Positions 22,229-32,669 of a DNA stretch of 37,024 nucleotides are shown here, piece after piece. A program made the position numbers and the translations under genes. The notes under the pieces are model-generated. The model was not told the DNA's origin. It worked only from the letters and a program-made list of their open reading frames with translations, and searched no databases. The stretch covers positions 1 to 37,024 of the forward strand of contig WIUZ02000040.1 of assembly GCA_015956445.1 (NCBI GenBank), in the 5' to 3' direction. This DNA is from Thelephora terrestris (Eukaryota; Basidiomycota; Agaricomycetes; Thelephorales; Thelephoraceae). The stretch's first letter is position 1, and every line of letters starts with the position of its first letter.

Positions 22229-24080
22229 TCAACCCTGTTTCTGCCTTTTATTAGACCGTCCGGCTTGGGCTGCAGTGTCGACGGAAGACATCGACATAGA
22301 TCGTCTCGCCTGTGATATCGACAAATCAGCCAGTGTCCAAACCTTCTGCACGCAGACTCACGTTCTTCTTCCTGGCGCCTCGTCCAGAATGAATTCCTAC
22401 GTCATCGTCGTCGGCCACAGCCTCCTGATCCACTTCCATCGGCACTTCCCCACCCTCTCCACCAAGCTGCCGTCTCTCCTCAAAACCTTCGCTTTCATGA
22501 ACCCTGATATCTTGTTCAACCCTATCCACATTCTTCTTGGTCTCCCAACAACAGCGGTCGTCGCCTCGATAAGTGATTCCAGGTGCAGGAGGTTCTCCCT
22601 GGTAGGCATGACGAGCCTGGAACTGTTGACGCCGTGTTCTGAGAGCGTTTGGGCGACTTTTGTGGCCACTGCCTGTTTCGGGGTTGGGATTTTGTACGAT
22701 CGGAGGGCGGCTGCCTGATGAGAGGATTTGGTTACTGTAGTTTGGGGAAGGTCTATGCGAGTTATACAGTGTTGCGCGTCTGAAGAGAGTGTGAACAATA
22801 AGCTCTGAAAGGGGTGGAACCAACGTACCAAATGCAGCGTTCTTCACGATCGGTATCCTCCTCTGCTGTATCATGCTGTTGGAGGGCGTGGAAGGACTAT
22901 CGATTTCCATGGAGCTCCCGATTCTCTTCTTGCTCTTCTTAATTTCTGGCATTGTGTTGAGGCCATGCAAGGTCGAGTCGTCACTTAATTGAATATCAGA
23001 CAACCCCGATTCGATTCCGAGCAACGTCCGGAGAAGGTCATCTCTATCCTTCTTGAACTGTCGCTCGGTCTGCTCGAGGCGTTTAAGCTCGAGATAGAGC
23101 GCTTCTTCTTCTGCGATCTGTTTCTGGTGTACGGTTTTCGAGGCTGCGGAGGTATTGTTTTCGGGTGAGCTCCTTTCTGTGTGTATGATATCAGCTTTCT
23201 GTATAAAAATCAACGGTAGGGGTCGTTCTATTACCTTTCTCAAAGGCCAGTAGTCGAGGATTTTGGATCTGCTGGATTCATCCCCGTTCCAGGGCCGATT
23301 CCTCACGAGCTTCTACAAATACTATAGTACCTGTCTTTCAGGTCCTGGTTAAGGGTTAGAATACGGAGGTCATATAACATATTGCAACACGATGCACACC
23401 TCAAGGGAACGCAGAACACCCCCTGGGAATTCGTAACGGTCATGGATGACGAGAAAGCGTGAATCATAGTCCTCTATCATCTGGAACAATAGTCTGTCTC
23501 CTCTTTCGACCATTCGGATCTATGATAATATTGGTATTCCAACAGAGCAGGGGAAAGAGGAGGGTGTGCGTACCTTCAGAAGTTGGGCATACTCTTCTCC
23601 GTATACCTGTAAGGGTTCGACACGACGTTGTAGTGCTCGAAGGGGTAAGCTGGGACGGAGAAGCAGTTAGCGACCCAAATATTCACGTCTCTGCAATCTC
23701 CAATACCTGCATCTGGATCTGCCCCAGCCTTCAACCAATGGCTCAACCTCAATCCATCCGTTCTCGCTCCGTTCCTGAATTCACGCCATTCCCTGCCGCG
23801 TCTCTTAGCAGCTGGACAGACTTAAATCGACGGGTTACATTCAGAATACACACCATCTAGACCTAGGTGGGCCGCTACCCAAGTTAGGCTTCAACTTGAG
23901 ACGCGCTTTCGACTGTTGTGGGACAACTGAAGGCACCGAGTCTCCGATCAATTCATACAACTCTCTCGAGATTCCCTGTGGTCTCTTGTTTGTAGCCACC
24001 GGTTTCTTAATTTGTTGCGATGATCCCGGCGTGGGTTCAGGGACGGAGAGCACACTCCGAATATCAGCAGCGGAGGTCAT
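22229..24080 (-). CDS. SWC4: SWC4/DMAP1 chromatin subunit
   Basis: SWC4 (Eaf2, metazoan DMAP1) is shared by the SWR1 histone H2A.Z exchange complex and the NuA4 acetyltransferase. The start ATGACC at 24080 gives MTSAADIRSVLSVPEPTPG, then GISRELYELIGDSVPSVVP and RLKLKPNLGSG. Next comes the SANT/Myb-like part (SEWSKEETDY, EDYDSRFLVIHDRYEFPGG, LKDRYYSICRKL, VRNRPWNGDESS), a coiled coil (IAEEEALYLELKRLEQTERQ, FKKDRDDLLRTLLGIESGL), and the DMAP1-binding region (VTKSSHQAAALRSYKIPTPK, NSSRLVMPTRENLLHLESLI). The last exon ends ARRSMSMSSVDTAAQAGRSN and a basic KRQKQG tail before a stop at 22229, fitting a nuclear protein. Single-base indels occur near 23115, 23300, 23505 and 23590, mostly in A, T or G runs. 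The gene is otherwise complete. Confidence 0.92.
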
Positions 24081-24161
24081 GATGGTGGTGATCAAAGGAA
24101 GCTGCCTTCTGGATGATCGATCGCATGACAGTGGCGAGATGAGTCTTTGCGTGTCACAACC

Positions 24162-24715
24162 ATGGTCAGCGCGCACTTTCCTCACGTCAACCGCGCTTTT
24201 GTGATGCTGATGCGTCTCTCTCCACCCCCAGCCTTCAAAGGCTCAACCAAAGGTGTTCTGCCTTAGCGTCAGGACGCACAAACTCTCGGTGATGATCACG
24301 ACACCACAGGAGGAAGCTATCTCGAAACTCAAGGAGGAAGTTTTATCTGCTTTAACGGCCCTCTACTTGCACGGAGATAGGGTATCTCAAGTGCCTACAG
24401 CCAAGACCGTCGACGACTTCGAGCTCTGCCGGCGCAATGAAAGAGAAAGGCAAAGCGACTGGCGACTATGAGCTCTTAGATGTATCGGGCAGGGTCAAAG
24501 ATAATCTTGTGAGCTGGGATTCTGTTACATCCGGTTCCGTGATGAATCTGGTACGTCCTTTGCACCACAAAGTGAAGGACACTATCTCAACGTTCGTTTG
24601 TGTAGGGGAGCTGCAGCCCGTGGAAGTCGAAGTCCCTGTTCTCGTGGAAGATGACGAGGAAGAACTGGTTCCTGTAGCTTCATCCAGCAAGGGGAAGAGA
24701 AAGGCTCCCGAATAA
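24162..24715 (+). CDS. Ubiquitin-like domain protein, fungal hypothetical
   Basis: The region encodes PKVFCLSVRTHKLSVMITTP followed by AISKLKEEVLSALTALYL, which has the beta-grasp layout of a ubiquitin-like domain, then TAKTVDDFELCR, KEKGKATGDYELLDVSGRVK and an acidic tail (VLVEDDEEELVPVASSS) ending in a basic KGKRKAPE at 24715. Similar short proteins of unknown role occur in many basidiomycetes. One inserted base near 24433 breaks the frame between FELCR and MKEKG. An intron at about 24551-24606 restores the frame cleanly. The ATG at 24162 reaches this frame only through a 31-base intron, which is unusually short, so the start is doubtful. It is head to head with SWC4. Confidence 0.6.
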
Positions 24716-24774
24716 TTGCCATGCAAAGTGACCAGGAAGGGATATGTGCGGCATCAAGTTAATCGAGCCGTATC

Positions 24775-25368
24775 CTAAGCACTCTCGTTTCTCGGTAACA
24801 ATGCGGCGGCGACGCGTCTACCTTCCTCCGCTAGCAGATTGTACGTAGAGCAAGCGTTCCACTAAAGTTGTAGTCAGTACAGATCGACGTGTTGCCAGTA
24901 ACACGAGACGATCACGAACCGTATCCATCACATCCACTTGTATTCCTGCCTGGTTGAGGTGATTTCGAAGCGTCCGAGGTAACGGTGCGGCGTGTTTCCC
25001 GGTACCCAGAGGAGAATTTCTTGTCACCACCAAACGTCAAATGGCGACGCAAATGACTTGAACGACTCTCATACCTGGTTTCGGCACCACCACATCGAAT
25101 ATCCGGAAATGTCCTCAGCCCAGTCTTTCCACGGTTTCGGAGGGACATTCCAGAGGAAAACCTGCCCATCCAGGAAGATACACGCGGATGGAATGACCAA
25201 CCCATTTGCCAACTCGATCCCCTTCTCTCCGAGACTCTTGACTTGAACAGGCGGCGCAGGTCCCCCTCCGAGAATATTTTCCAACCCAGCAGGGTACCTC
25301 AAAATAGTGCTGCTGTGGAACCGTCGGACAGCGGAACATTTGAGAGCATTGCTGAATAGCATTGACAT
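24775..25368 (-). CDS. NDUFAF3: NDUFAF3-type (DUF498) complex I assembly factor
   Basis: NDUFAF3-like proteins (PF04430, Mth938 fold) assist assembly of respiratory complex I in mitochondria. The ATG at 25368 opens a presequence-like start (MSMLFSNALKCSAVRRFHSS). Then come ELANGLVIPSACIFLDGQVF, LWNVPPKPWKDW, a PKPEILLLGTGKHAAPLP segment (the conserved PE-x-LLxGTG motif), LRNHLNQAGIQVDVMDT and, after an intron, NACSTYNLLAEEGRRVAAAL, which are hallmark family motifs. The stop ends at 24775. Two bases must be restored, in a T run near 25107 and at 25010, before the frame is continuous; both lie in homopolymers. Two GT-AG introns fit. It is divergent from the DUF6535 gene. Confidence 0.9.
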
Positions 25369-25659
25369 CCAGGTCGAGAGGAGGTCGACGCGTCGGAGCG
25401 CCACCGTTTCTCACGGAACCTTGGTGATTGGCTCGACCGGTGGTGACTGGCATACGTTCTGTGCAGTCCACCGAGGGATCTGCATCTGCCTCCCTCCTTC
25501 CACTTTGACTGGCCAATGGATCTGTCCGAACAGTGAAATCTGTTCCATTTGGGCTCGGCTAGTTCCGGTGCCTGACGTCGAGCGCAGGTAGTGCATGGTA
25601 ACAGAACCCACTGCCTTTTACTCTCCCTTACCACCTACATCCTATCCTTGCCACCTGTC
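25369..25659. promoter_or_regulatory. Intergenic region between divergent genes
   Basis: The start codons of NDUFAF3 (-) and the DUF6535 gene (+) are 291 bp apart, so this stretch probably contains both promoters and leaders. No TATA box or known motif is clear. The sequence near 25612-25650 is pyrimidine-rich, as expected just upstream of the plus-strand start. Confidence 0.4.
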
Positions 25660-28600
25660 ATGGCAGGTCTAGAAGAGGTCATCGAGAATTTGTGAGTCCT
25701 CTGACCTTGCCGTTGCGTATATCAATTGACGGACATTCTGGTCTACAGCCAAGCCGACATAGACGGCCATTCGAGCCACGAGGATGAGGAAGGTTCAACT
25801 CACCGGAACAACAAGAAACGAAAGGGGTACATCGTATTGTACTCGCGCAGTTCGCTCACTGAATGTCTGTCCTCAGATTTCGAACACGTCGGGACTCTAA
25901 TGGATCCCAGGGCCCAGTTCGCACCTCTCCACTGGAGTAAGGTTTATAATCAATCTTGACTTCCGTATTTCCAACCCCCAACAATAGATGGTCTCCTGAA
26001 GAGAGACGGGAGGGGAGTGGAAGTAGGGGACAAAACGGTGGAAACTCGCAGATGGGTGCGCTCTCTTTCATGCCCGGTTAGAATGTTGCTAATTATCTGT
26101 CACAGAAATCAGGATGTGTTGTTCACTCAAATGGACCCCTGTCAGGCTCGATTCTACGAAGACTACCACAAGGAAAGCGAAGTATATGATAAGGAGTTTC
26201 TCAAGAAATACGACGAGGATTTGAACACGACCCTGATCTTCGTGAGTTTCACGTGAGGTTTTGTTTGACGTGTGCTAATCATGACGACAGGCTGGTCTGT
26301 TCTCTGCTGTCGCCTCCGCATTCATCGTTGAGGTCAACCCCAGCCTCCAGCCAGACCCCAACGACGAGACTGCGGCCCTCCTTCGCATCCTCATCTACAA
26401 AATCGATAACACCACCTTCGGAAACGATGTTCCTACCCTCCCACAATGGACCGGCCCTCCCCGCGCTATTGTTCACGTCCAGGCCATCCTCTTTGCAAGT
26501 CTCGCTGTTTCGCTATTTTCTGCCCTCCTCGCGATGCTCGGGAAACAGTGGTTGAACCAATACGCTACTACGGATATGCGAGGGACAACCATTGAACGAA
26601 GCCATCACCGACAGCGAAAGGTGGACGGCGTTGTCACGTGGCACTTTGACCATGTGATGGAGGCGTTGCCGCTGATGCTGCAGGCTGCGCTCTTACTTCT
26701 CGGTTGTGCGCTCTCTCGTTACCTTTGGGAGATCAACATTGTCGTTGCATCCGTCGTCATCGGCGTCACTTCGTTCGGTGTCATCTTCTACTTGTTTATC
26801 ATCATTGCAGGGCGGCCTTCGAGAGTTGTCCGTATCAAACCCCTGGTGCGCGTGTGGTCCGTCACGCTCTCATACCTACCCTCCGCTCAGCTACCTCGAG
26901 GTTCGTGGAGGACTCCTGGTGCTACTTGATGCCTACCACGTTGTGGGAGGGCTTAACGCGACCCCGGCTCACAAAGAAGCACCTTATTTACACCCTCGTC
27001 GTTCTTTCACTCACGTTTGTTGCGCCAGTAAGGGATGCCTGGCTTATTGGACGAACGCTACTCCGGTCGCTAGCAGCCTCTGGTATGAGAGCATACCATC
27101 GCTGGTCAGAGGCACCTCCAGATCCTCCCCCCAAGCGCACGGCCCGCATGAACAAACAGCCGCGCTGGGCTTGCGGTGTATCTCATGGATGCTCCACAGG
27201 TCTTTGGACAAAATTGCACATCTGTCAACCTTAAATCACCTTGCGGAAGTGGTGGAATTCGCCGATTTTAACCCCACCCTTTTTGCACAATGTTTCGAAA
27301 TCTTCATCGGTTGTATCAGTGTAAACAATTGCAAGGTGTTGGTTATGCAAGGCTTGGAACCACTCGCGACAGCGTCCCTCAAGTCCCTTACGCGTACCTT
27401 CTATCATCTTCTGGCCACGAACCCGACTTCCATCGTCCTTGACGATGTGCGCCAGCGCCACAACAGGGTTTTCCCTACAGAAACAGATTTCACGGACCTT
27501 CCGTTCGGTTACGCGACGATAAAATTCCATACTTGGGCCACGAATCCTCGGAAACCCACGCCGTATTCAGTGGACGATAGACCACCGACCGAGGAACACA
27601 TCACACTCGCACGGTACCTGGTCGGGGCTGCCCGGCCCGGACATCAGCGGACGCAAGGCAAAAAGGTGCCACGTTGGATCCTCCGCTTCGTGCTTCATTC
27701 CCTATCCTTGGACCACCTCCCTCCGACATCTGTCGTTGCCGACTGCCTCTCGATCATTGCGATCGACCTGGATTGTGATATTGCTGACAACATGGCTTTG
27801 AATGAGAGGTGTGTCATATCCGGTAGATATTTACCTTTCTGACTAAGAATCAGTTCCGAGTGGACCGCATCTCAAAACTGATACCCCAGAGACTCAGAAC
27901 TATTGCTGAAGAGGGCGAGAGGGGTCCATTCATCATCTTGCGCAAGAGTATCAATGCATTCCTCCCATACGCAATCCGCTTGGGGCGAGATGGACAGCGG
28001 GAGTTGATTGATGCGATCTCAGAGGTGTTTAACGCGCTCCCGGCGGTACTCGATGCATCCAGGAGGGAGGTTGGCCCGGTCCTGGACGTTATAATGGAGA
28101 AAAGTTATGGGATCTACGTATGGAAACACACCTTGATCTACATCGCCCCGTTGTTCGAGGAACCGATCTCTCCCATCCTGACCAGGCTATCGTCCTCTCA
28201 TTGGCCTATGAACCTTGGGTTCGGGATGACAAACTGCACGACAAAAACGTGGTTACTATGCTGGCGGCAGCGGCCTCGGCAGTCCCGTACACCGAGGAGG
28301 TTGCACGGAGTGTTGTCGGTGCCTTGTTGCAGGTTGCGTCCATTGGCTCCCTGCGACTACATATTCCCGATCGAACTTTGGGCCTGGTTGGAGAGCGACC
28401 ACCTCTCCCGCCCACGTGCATCGGACGAAAGAGGGCAGCTAGGCCAGATTTTGTTCGATATGTCCGAGAACTTGGGAATATTGGGATTCTCAAGTCATAC
28501 CTAATCATCGTCTGGTCGGAGTGGGACTTCCTTGACCGGGAAGGTTTCCCCGAGCTGTGCAACTCAGCCAGGGAGGACTTTCGTGGAATCGGTTCTTGGG

Positions 28601-28824
28601 ACGACCGGGAGGACCTCGTCGAGCGGCTCAATCACATACTTGGAGAGTTAGACCAGGGGTTCGAACATGTTAAGCGGGGTAGGACATGGTATGGCATGAC
28701 CAATTTCCAACGACAAAAGAAACAATACCGAACGCTCAGGAAGTTATTGCAGGAAGTGGAGAGAGATGCCATGGAGACTCTAAGCCGTATGCCTCTCGAA
28801 GTCGTCATTCTTTCCGTCCACTAA
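25660..28824 (+). CDS. Large DUF6535 multi-pass membrane protein
   Basis: DUF6535 (PF20153) proteins are numerous in Agaricomycetes and of unknown role. The ATG at 25660 starts MAGLEEVIENFQADIDGHSS. After two introns come DFEHVGTLMDPRAQFAPLHW, then the DUF6535 core: DPCQARFYEDYHKESEVYD, KKYDEDLNTTLIFAGLFSAV, ILFASLAVSLFSALLAMLGK with QWLNQY, and PLMLQAALLLLGCALSRYLW then VVIGVTSFGVIFYLFIIIAG, about four membrane segments. A long helical C-terminal region follows (LDKIAHLSTLNHLAEVVEFA, KVPRWILRFVLHSLSLDHLP, SIIAIDLDCDIADN) and ends at 28824. Introns include 26240-26290, which keeps frame, and one near 27807-27850. Frame breaks near 26107, 27150, 27850 and 28200 look like single-base errors. 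The domain itself is intact. Confidence 0.85.
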
Positions 28825-30236
28825 CCTCCAAGACGCGTACAGAATCCCAGTCGAACTTCACGTGCGCTCTGCCTCTTTCCGTGTCCGTAGCTTCGCATCC
28901 GGAGTGCTCGGTTAGTCCCGCATTTCGGCTTTCGCCCTATCGTCTGTCGTCTCTAGCTTCCTTATCTTTCCAGACGTCATGGTTTGGCCTAGACGTGCGC
29001 GGCTCGGGCCCCGCGGCGGGATGGATAACAAGGGAGGGCGTTTCGGGACCCCCTCCACCCTCATGCGAAGATCGCAATATGAACCATGGAGCTTTCCGTG
29101 ACCGTTCCTTGCTATGTCTGCCCTCCGGACGGATTCAGTTCCTGACCCTTCTATTTGTTGAGAGTATTCTCTAACCGTATGCTGTGTCCCGTCTTGTTTT
29201 TCTTTTGTTCACCTGATATATATTGTGTCTGGGGAGTTATGCCTTCTGCTCACCTGTATCTCACGACTCCTGTCTCATCTTCAACAGAAATCGCTGTCTT
29301 CCTCCTGTATGCTCCCATTCTCTGGCATGTACATTGTATGATTTCTCTGATGTGTCTAAACAACTTTCACCTGTACTGTCGGTCGTGCGGACACATGTGA
29401 ACATACAGACATTTAGTCGGCTTCTGAGTCGGGATGCGCTGAACGTTTCCTCTTCCTTCCCCCCCCTACCCCTTCTCGGAGTATATTCTTGACCCAAAAT
29501 CCTCGACAAAATAGTACTGATGCGACGGGGTCGCCTGAAGCCTAGCTGAGTGGTGGTGGGTAACGATGAGTCGGGCCCAACACCATTGAGGTAGGACTAC
29601 CAGAAACCCATCGAAGTTGATTAGGAATCTACTCGCTGTTGAATAGTCCTTACGCCTGCCCAGTTTATTCAAAAGAGCGCCGCACTCGCCCTGATTCGGG
29701 GGAAATCAAACATGGCCTATAGCTGATCAGATTAGGCTGGAATCCAGCCTCGAATTCAGAGGCGAGGAGGACGCGATTCGGAAGGGGACGATAGCTAGGG
29801 GGACGACGCCTCTGATCAGATCTCCTCGGGCGAACGGGTTTGGGACTTCCAAATAAACCGCAAGCACAGAACCGCTCCCTTGGGTTTCATACTCAGCCAC
29901 CAGTAGATTTATTTAAGTCAACGACGGACACCATACCTAAAGCATCCTCTTTGTCGTGTTTACAAAGCGTCGTTCTCGTCTCTCGAGGGTCGCTTCTTCA
30001 CGGCAGCTCACTTGACCGTTTCTCAAGCGCATATATCAGCCCAAATGGAAAGTTCTACACCTGGGCATTCTTCCGTGTCTCCTCCGACGAGGGTTGACGT
30101 CGAGGCGGGATGAAAGGATGGACACAGAGGGCAGCGAGTAACCAATCGAGATCGGATGATTCGCTGTTGAAGTTCCCACACCGTTATTCTCCGCCACTGG
30201 ACTGCCGTCCAAGGCAACGGGAACCTTCAAACGACT
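28825..30236. other. Intergenic region with short repeats
   Basis: No gene is recognised in these 1.4 kb. The left part is T/C-rich (29150-29350) and is probably the 3' region of the DUF6535 gene. Around 29720-29830, CTGATCAGAT occurs twice about 90 bases apart, and CAGAGGCG is mirrored by CGCCTCTG about 45 bases later, giving a possible small inverted structure. The right end is the promoter side of NDUFA8. Confidence 0.4.
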
Positions 30237-30923
30237 ATGAGCACATTCCACGACGGTTCCACCTCCACCCATCCTTACAAGGAGCCTTCACCTCTCCCAA
30301 GCTCAATACCGAAGGTCGACGAGCTCGGAACAACAAGTGCACCGTTGAAGAGTGCCGCGTTTTTCATCGGCGCGTATTGCAAGGATTACAATGGTTAGTC
30401 TCCATTGAGAAATTAGCTTCTGTGCGGAATCGCTGGAAGTGTTTTGTAGAGGACTTTATGCTTTGCAAGGCGGAAAACCGGGACCCTGCTCATTGTCTAA
30501 AGGAGGGGCGTAGAGTCACCCGGTGCGCCCAGGACTTGTGAGTTTGACTGGTATGCCTTGCCCCCGAATTTTTTGTTGATTAGGGTTAGGATCACTAAGA
30601 TGAGGGAGAACTGCCTCAAACAATTTGACGAGCATTGGAGTTGCCTGGAGGCCAACAATCAGGTGCTGTGGATGCCTTCTGCCCTAATGGTGCAAGCGCT
30701 CACCTTACACCCAGGAATAACCGGTGTAGGAAACCTGAACGAACACTCAACAAGTGCATGTTCGAGAAACTCGTACGTCTATTTTCATACAACCCCACTC
30801 ACCAACCATATCTCTAACACTCGGCGTTACATAGGGCCTGACCAAAACCATCCCGGCTCACCACCCAGCCAGAAACCAATTCATGAAGTCGAAAAGCCAG
30901 TCTTTACCGGAGTGCAGAAGTAG
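30237..30923 (+). CDS. NDUFA8: Complex I subunit NDUFA8
   Basis: NDUFA8 (fungal 20.8-kDa subunit) is an intermembrane-space subunit of respiratory complex I with twin CX9C (CHCH) motifs. The ATG at 30237 begins MSTFHDGSTSTHPYKEPSPL; then SAPLKSAAFFIGAYCKDYN, an intron at about 30396-30450, EDFMLCKAENRDPAHCLKEG, RRVTRCAQDL, a second intron, ITKMRENCLKQFDEHWSCLE, ANNQ, a third intron, NRCRKPERTLNKCMFEKL, a fourth intron with acceptor TTACATAG, and GLTKTIPGS through PVFTGVQK to the stop at 30923. The cysteine spacing matches the family. Two small frame faults remain: near 30713 after NNQ and in the C run at 30852-30854. Confidence 0.94.
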
Positions 30924-31028
30924 ACACTCATATTCGCAGATAGAGTAACATCATACCTCCAGCCTCTATATTTTGCTCTTGTCGGCGAGACAAATTCACT
31001 TTGCGATCCCCCAGGGCTGTCGTTTTGA

Positions 31029-32563
31029 ATGATCTCTTCCGTGTTCCATCGCGTCACTCGGGCGCGTCTCACTTCCCATTACACTCGGTCGTCATCCACA
31101 TCCGCTGCTCCAGTTGCGAGGCACTCGATTTATGTCTCGAAATCTACGAACCCTTATTTCAATCTCTCTCTAGAAGATTGGTAAGGGTAATTGAATGGAC
31201 CACGACTGACCCTCAAGACTGAATTTCCCCGCAGGTTGTTCAAGCACAAACCTCACAACGACTCTCTGTTACTGCTTTACAGAGACGACCCATGCGTAGT
31301 CATAGGTCGAAACCAAAACCCTTGGAAGGAGGTGAACATGACAGAGCTCCGGAGAGTGGGGGTGCCCTTCATCCGAAGACGGAGCGGTGGAGGCACGGTT
31401 TACCATGTGAGCCACATTTCTGCCCGGTCACCCTCACAAATGCTGAAAGATATGATTCTAGGACCTCGGAAATTCCAACTATTCGATTCACCTTCCAAGA
31501 TCTTCATTCGACCGGAACGATTCCGCCAAGGTCGTCTTGCGGGCTATCCAGTCCCTCGGTCTCGCAGACGCAAATGTGAACGAGCGGAATGATATATGCG
31601 TCGGGAAATTTAAGATATGTCCGCTTCCGTGATAAAACATGGCGACGAGAACCCTAACGGTGGTATTGGTTTCGGTATTCACGCCTCGGGATCTGCATAC
31701 AAGATCGTAAACAGACGTGCCTATCATCACGGCACGATGCTCATCTCGAGTGAGCTTGGGACTCTTGGGAAGCTCCTACACTCGAACAAGGTATCAACAT
31801 CCGTCTTCCTGGATCTGGACCTAGAATCTTTACAACTGGAAAATGATTCGTTCCAGGACACGATGCAAACCAAAGGCGTAGCGTCCGTCCGTTCGCCCGT
31901 CTGTAATCTTCGACAACACAAACCAGACGTTTCGCACGAAGGTTTCGTGCACGCCGTCGTGCGCGAATTCCAGGACCATTATAATATTCGAGAGGAGGTA
32001 ACTTGAATTCGCCCATACCCTGCGACTTTACCGTTGATCTGCTTTGTTAAGATCACATGGGTAGACGAGGGCAACGATTGTGAAGGCGCGGAAGAGATTA
32101 GGAAAGGGATGCACGAGCTGACGGTAAGCTATCCCGCAATTCTGGCTTGAAACTGACCGGGCGACTGACTTCTTACACCCGACGTGGGATTGGGCATTCG
32201 GTCAGACGCCAGAATTTACTTATACCCTCGAACACACCCTCAGTTGGGGTAAACTGGCGAGTGGCTCCACCTTCAGACTTCATCGCCTTGACTAATGTTT
32301 TCTTCGGGTCTCTACCATCGCGTTTGTAGAAAACAAACCTGCACTCCAAGCACGGAATCATTCTGTCGTGCAACTTTGACATCATTAGCTTGGAAGATTG
32401 GGGGGACATCTCCGAAGTTCGTGGTCACCTCGACCTGCTGGAACGGTCTCTCGCAGGAGAGAAGTACGGGTTCCTGAAGGACGAAGCCAAGCCCGATGAA
32501 CTTGTTGGCAATGAGAGCATAGAACAGCTGTGGGATGAACTCGTGGAAGAGATGCAGAGTTAA
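31029..32563 (+). CDS. AIM22: Mitochondrial lipoate-protein ligase
   Basis: Lipoate-protein ligase A attaches lipoate to the E2 and H subunits of mitochondrial dehydrogenase and glycine cleavage complexes. The ATG at 31029 gives a basic, Ser-rich presequence (MISSVFHRVTRARLTSHYTR). Family motifs follow: NPYFNLSLEDW, DPCVVIGRNQNPWKEVN, VPFIRRRSGGGTVYH (the RRxSGGGxVxH signature), DLGNSNYSIHLPRSSFDRND, DICVGKFK, SGSAYKIVNRRAYHHGTML, TKGVASVRSPVCNLRQHKP and WDWAFGQTPEFTY. The end is acidic (GNESIEQLWDELVEEMQS, stop at 32563). GT-AG introns lie at 31182-31234, 31407-31461, 31791-31856 and 31998-32051. Two more gaps (about 31615-31682 and 32125-32178) must be removed to keep the protein but end in AC, not AG. 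A last intron near 32252-32330 is one base out of phase. Confidence 0.92.
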
Positions 32564-32669
32564 TGGCGTTCACGATGAGGTTTATCAGAGAATTAGTTAG
32601 GATATGACACCGGGTATCCGTATATTACTTTTTCTAATCCACCAAAACACCCGTCCAAAACTCCAGGTG

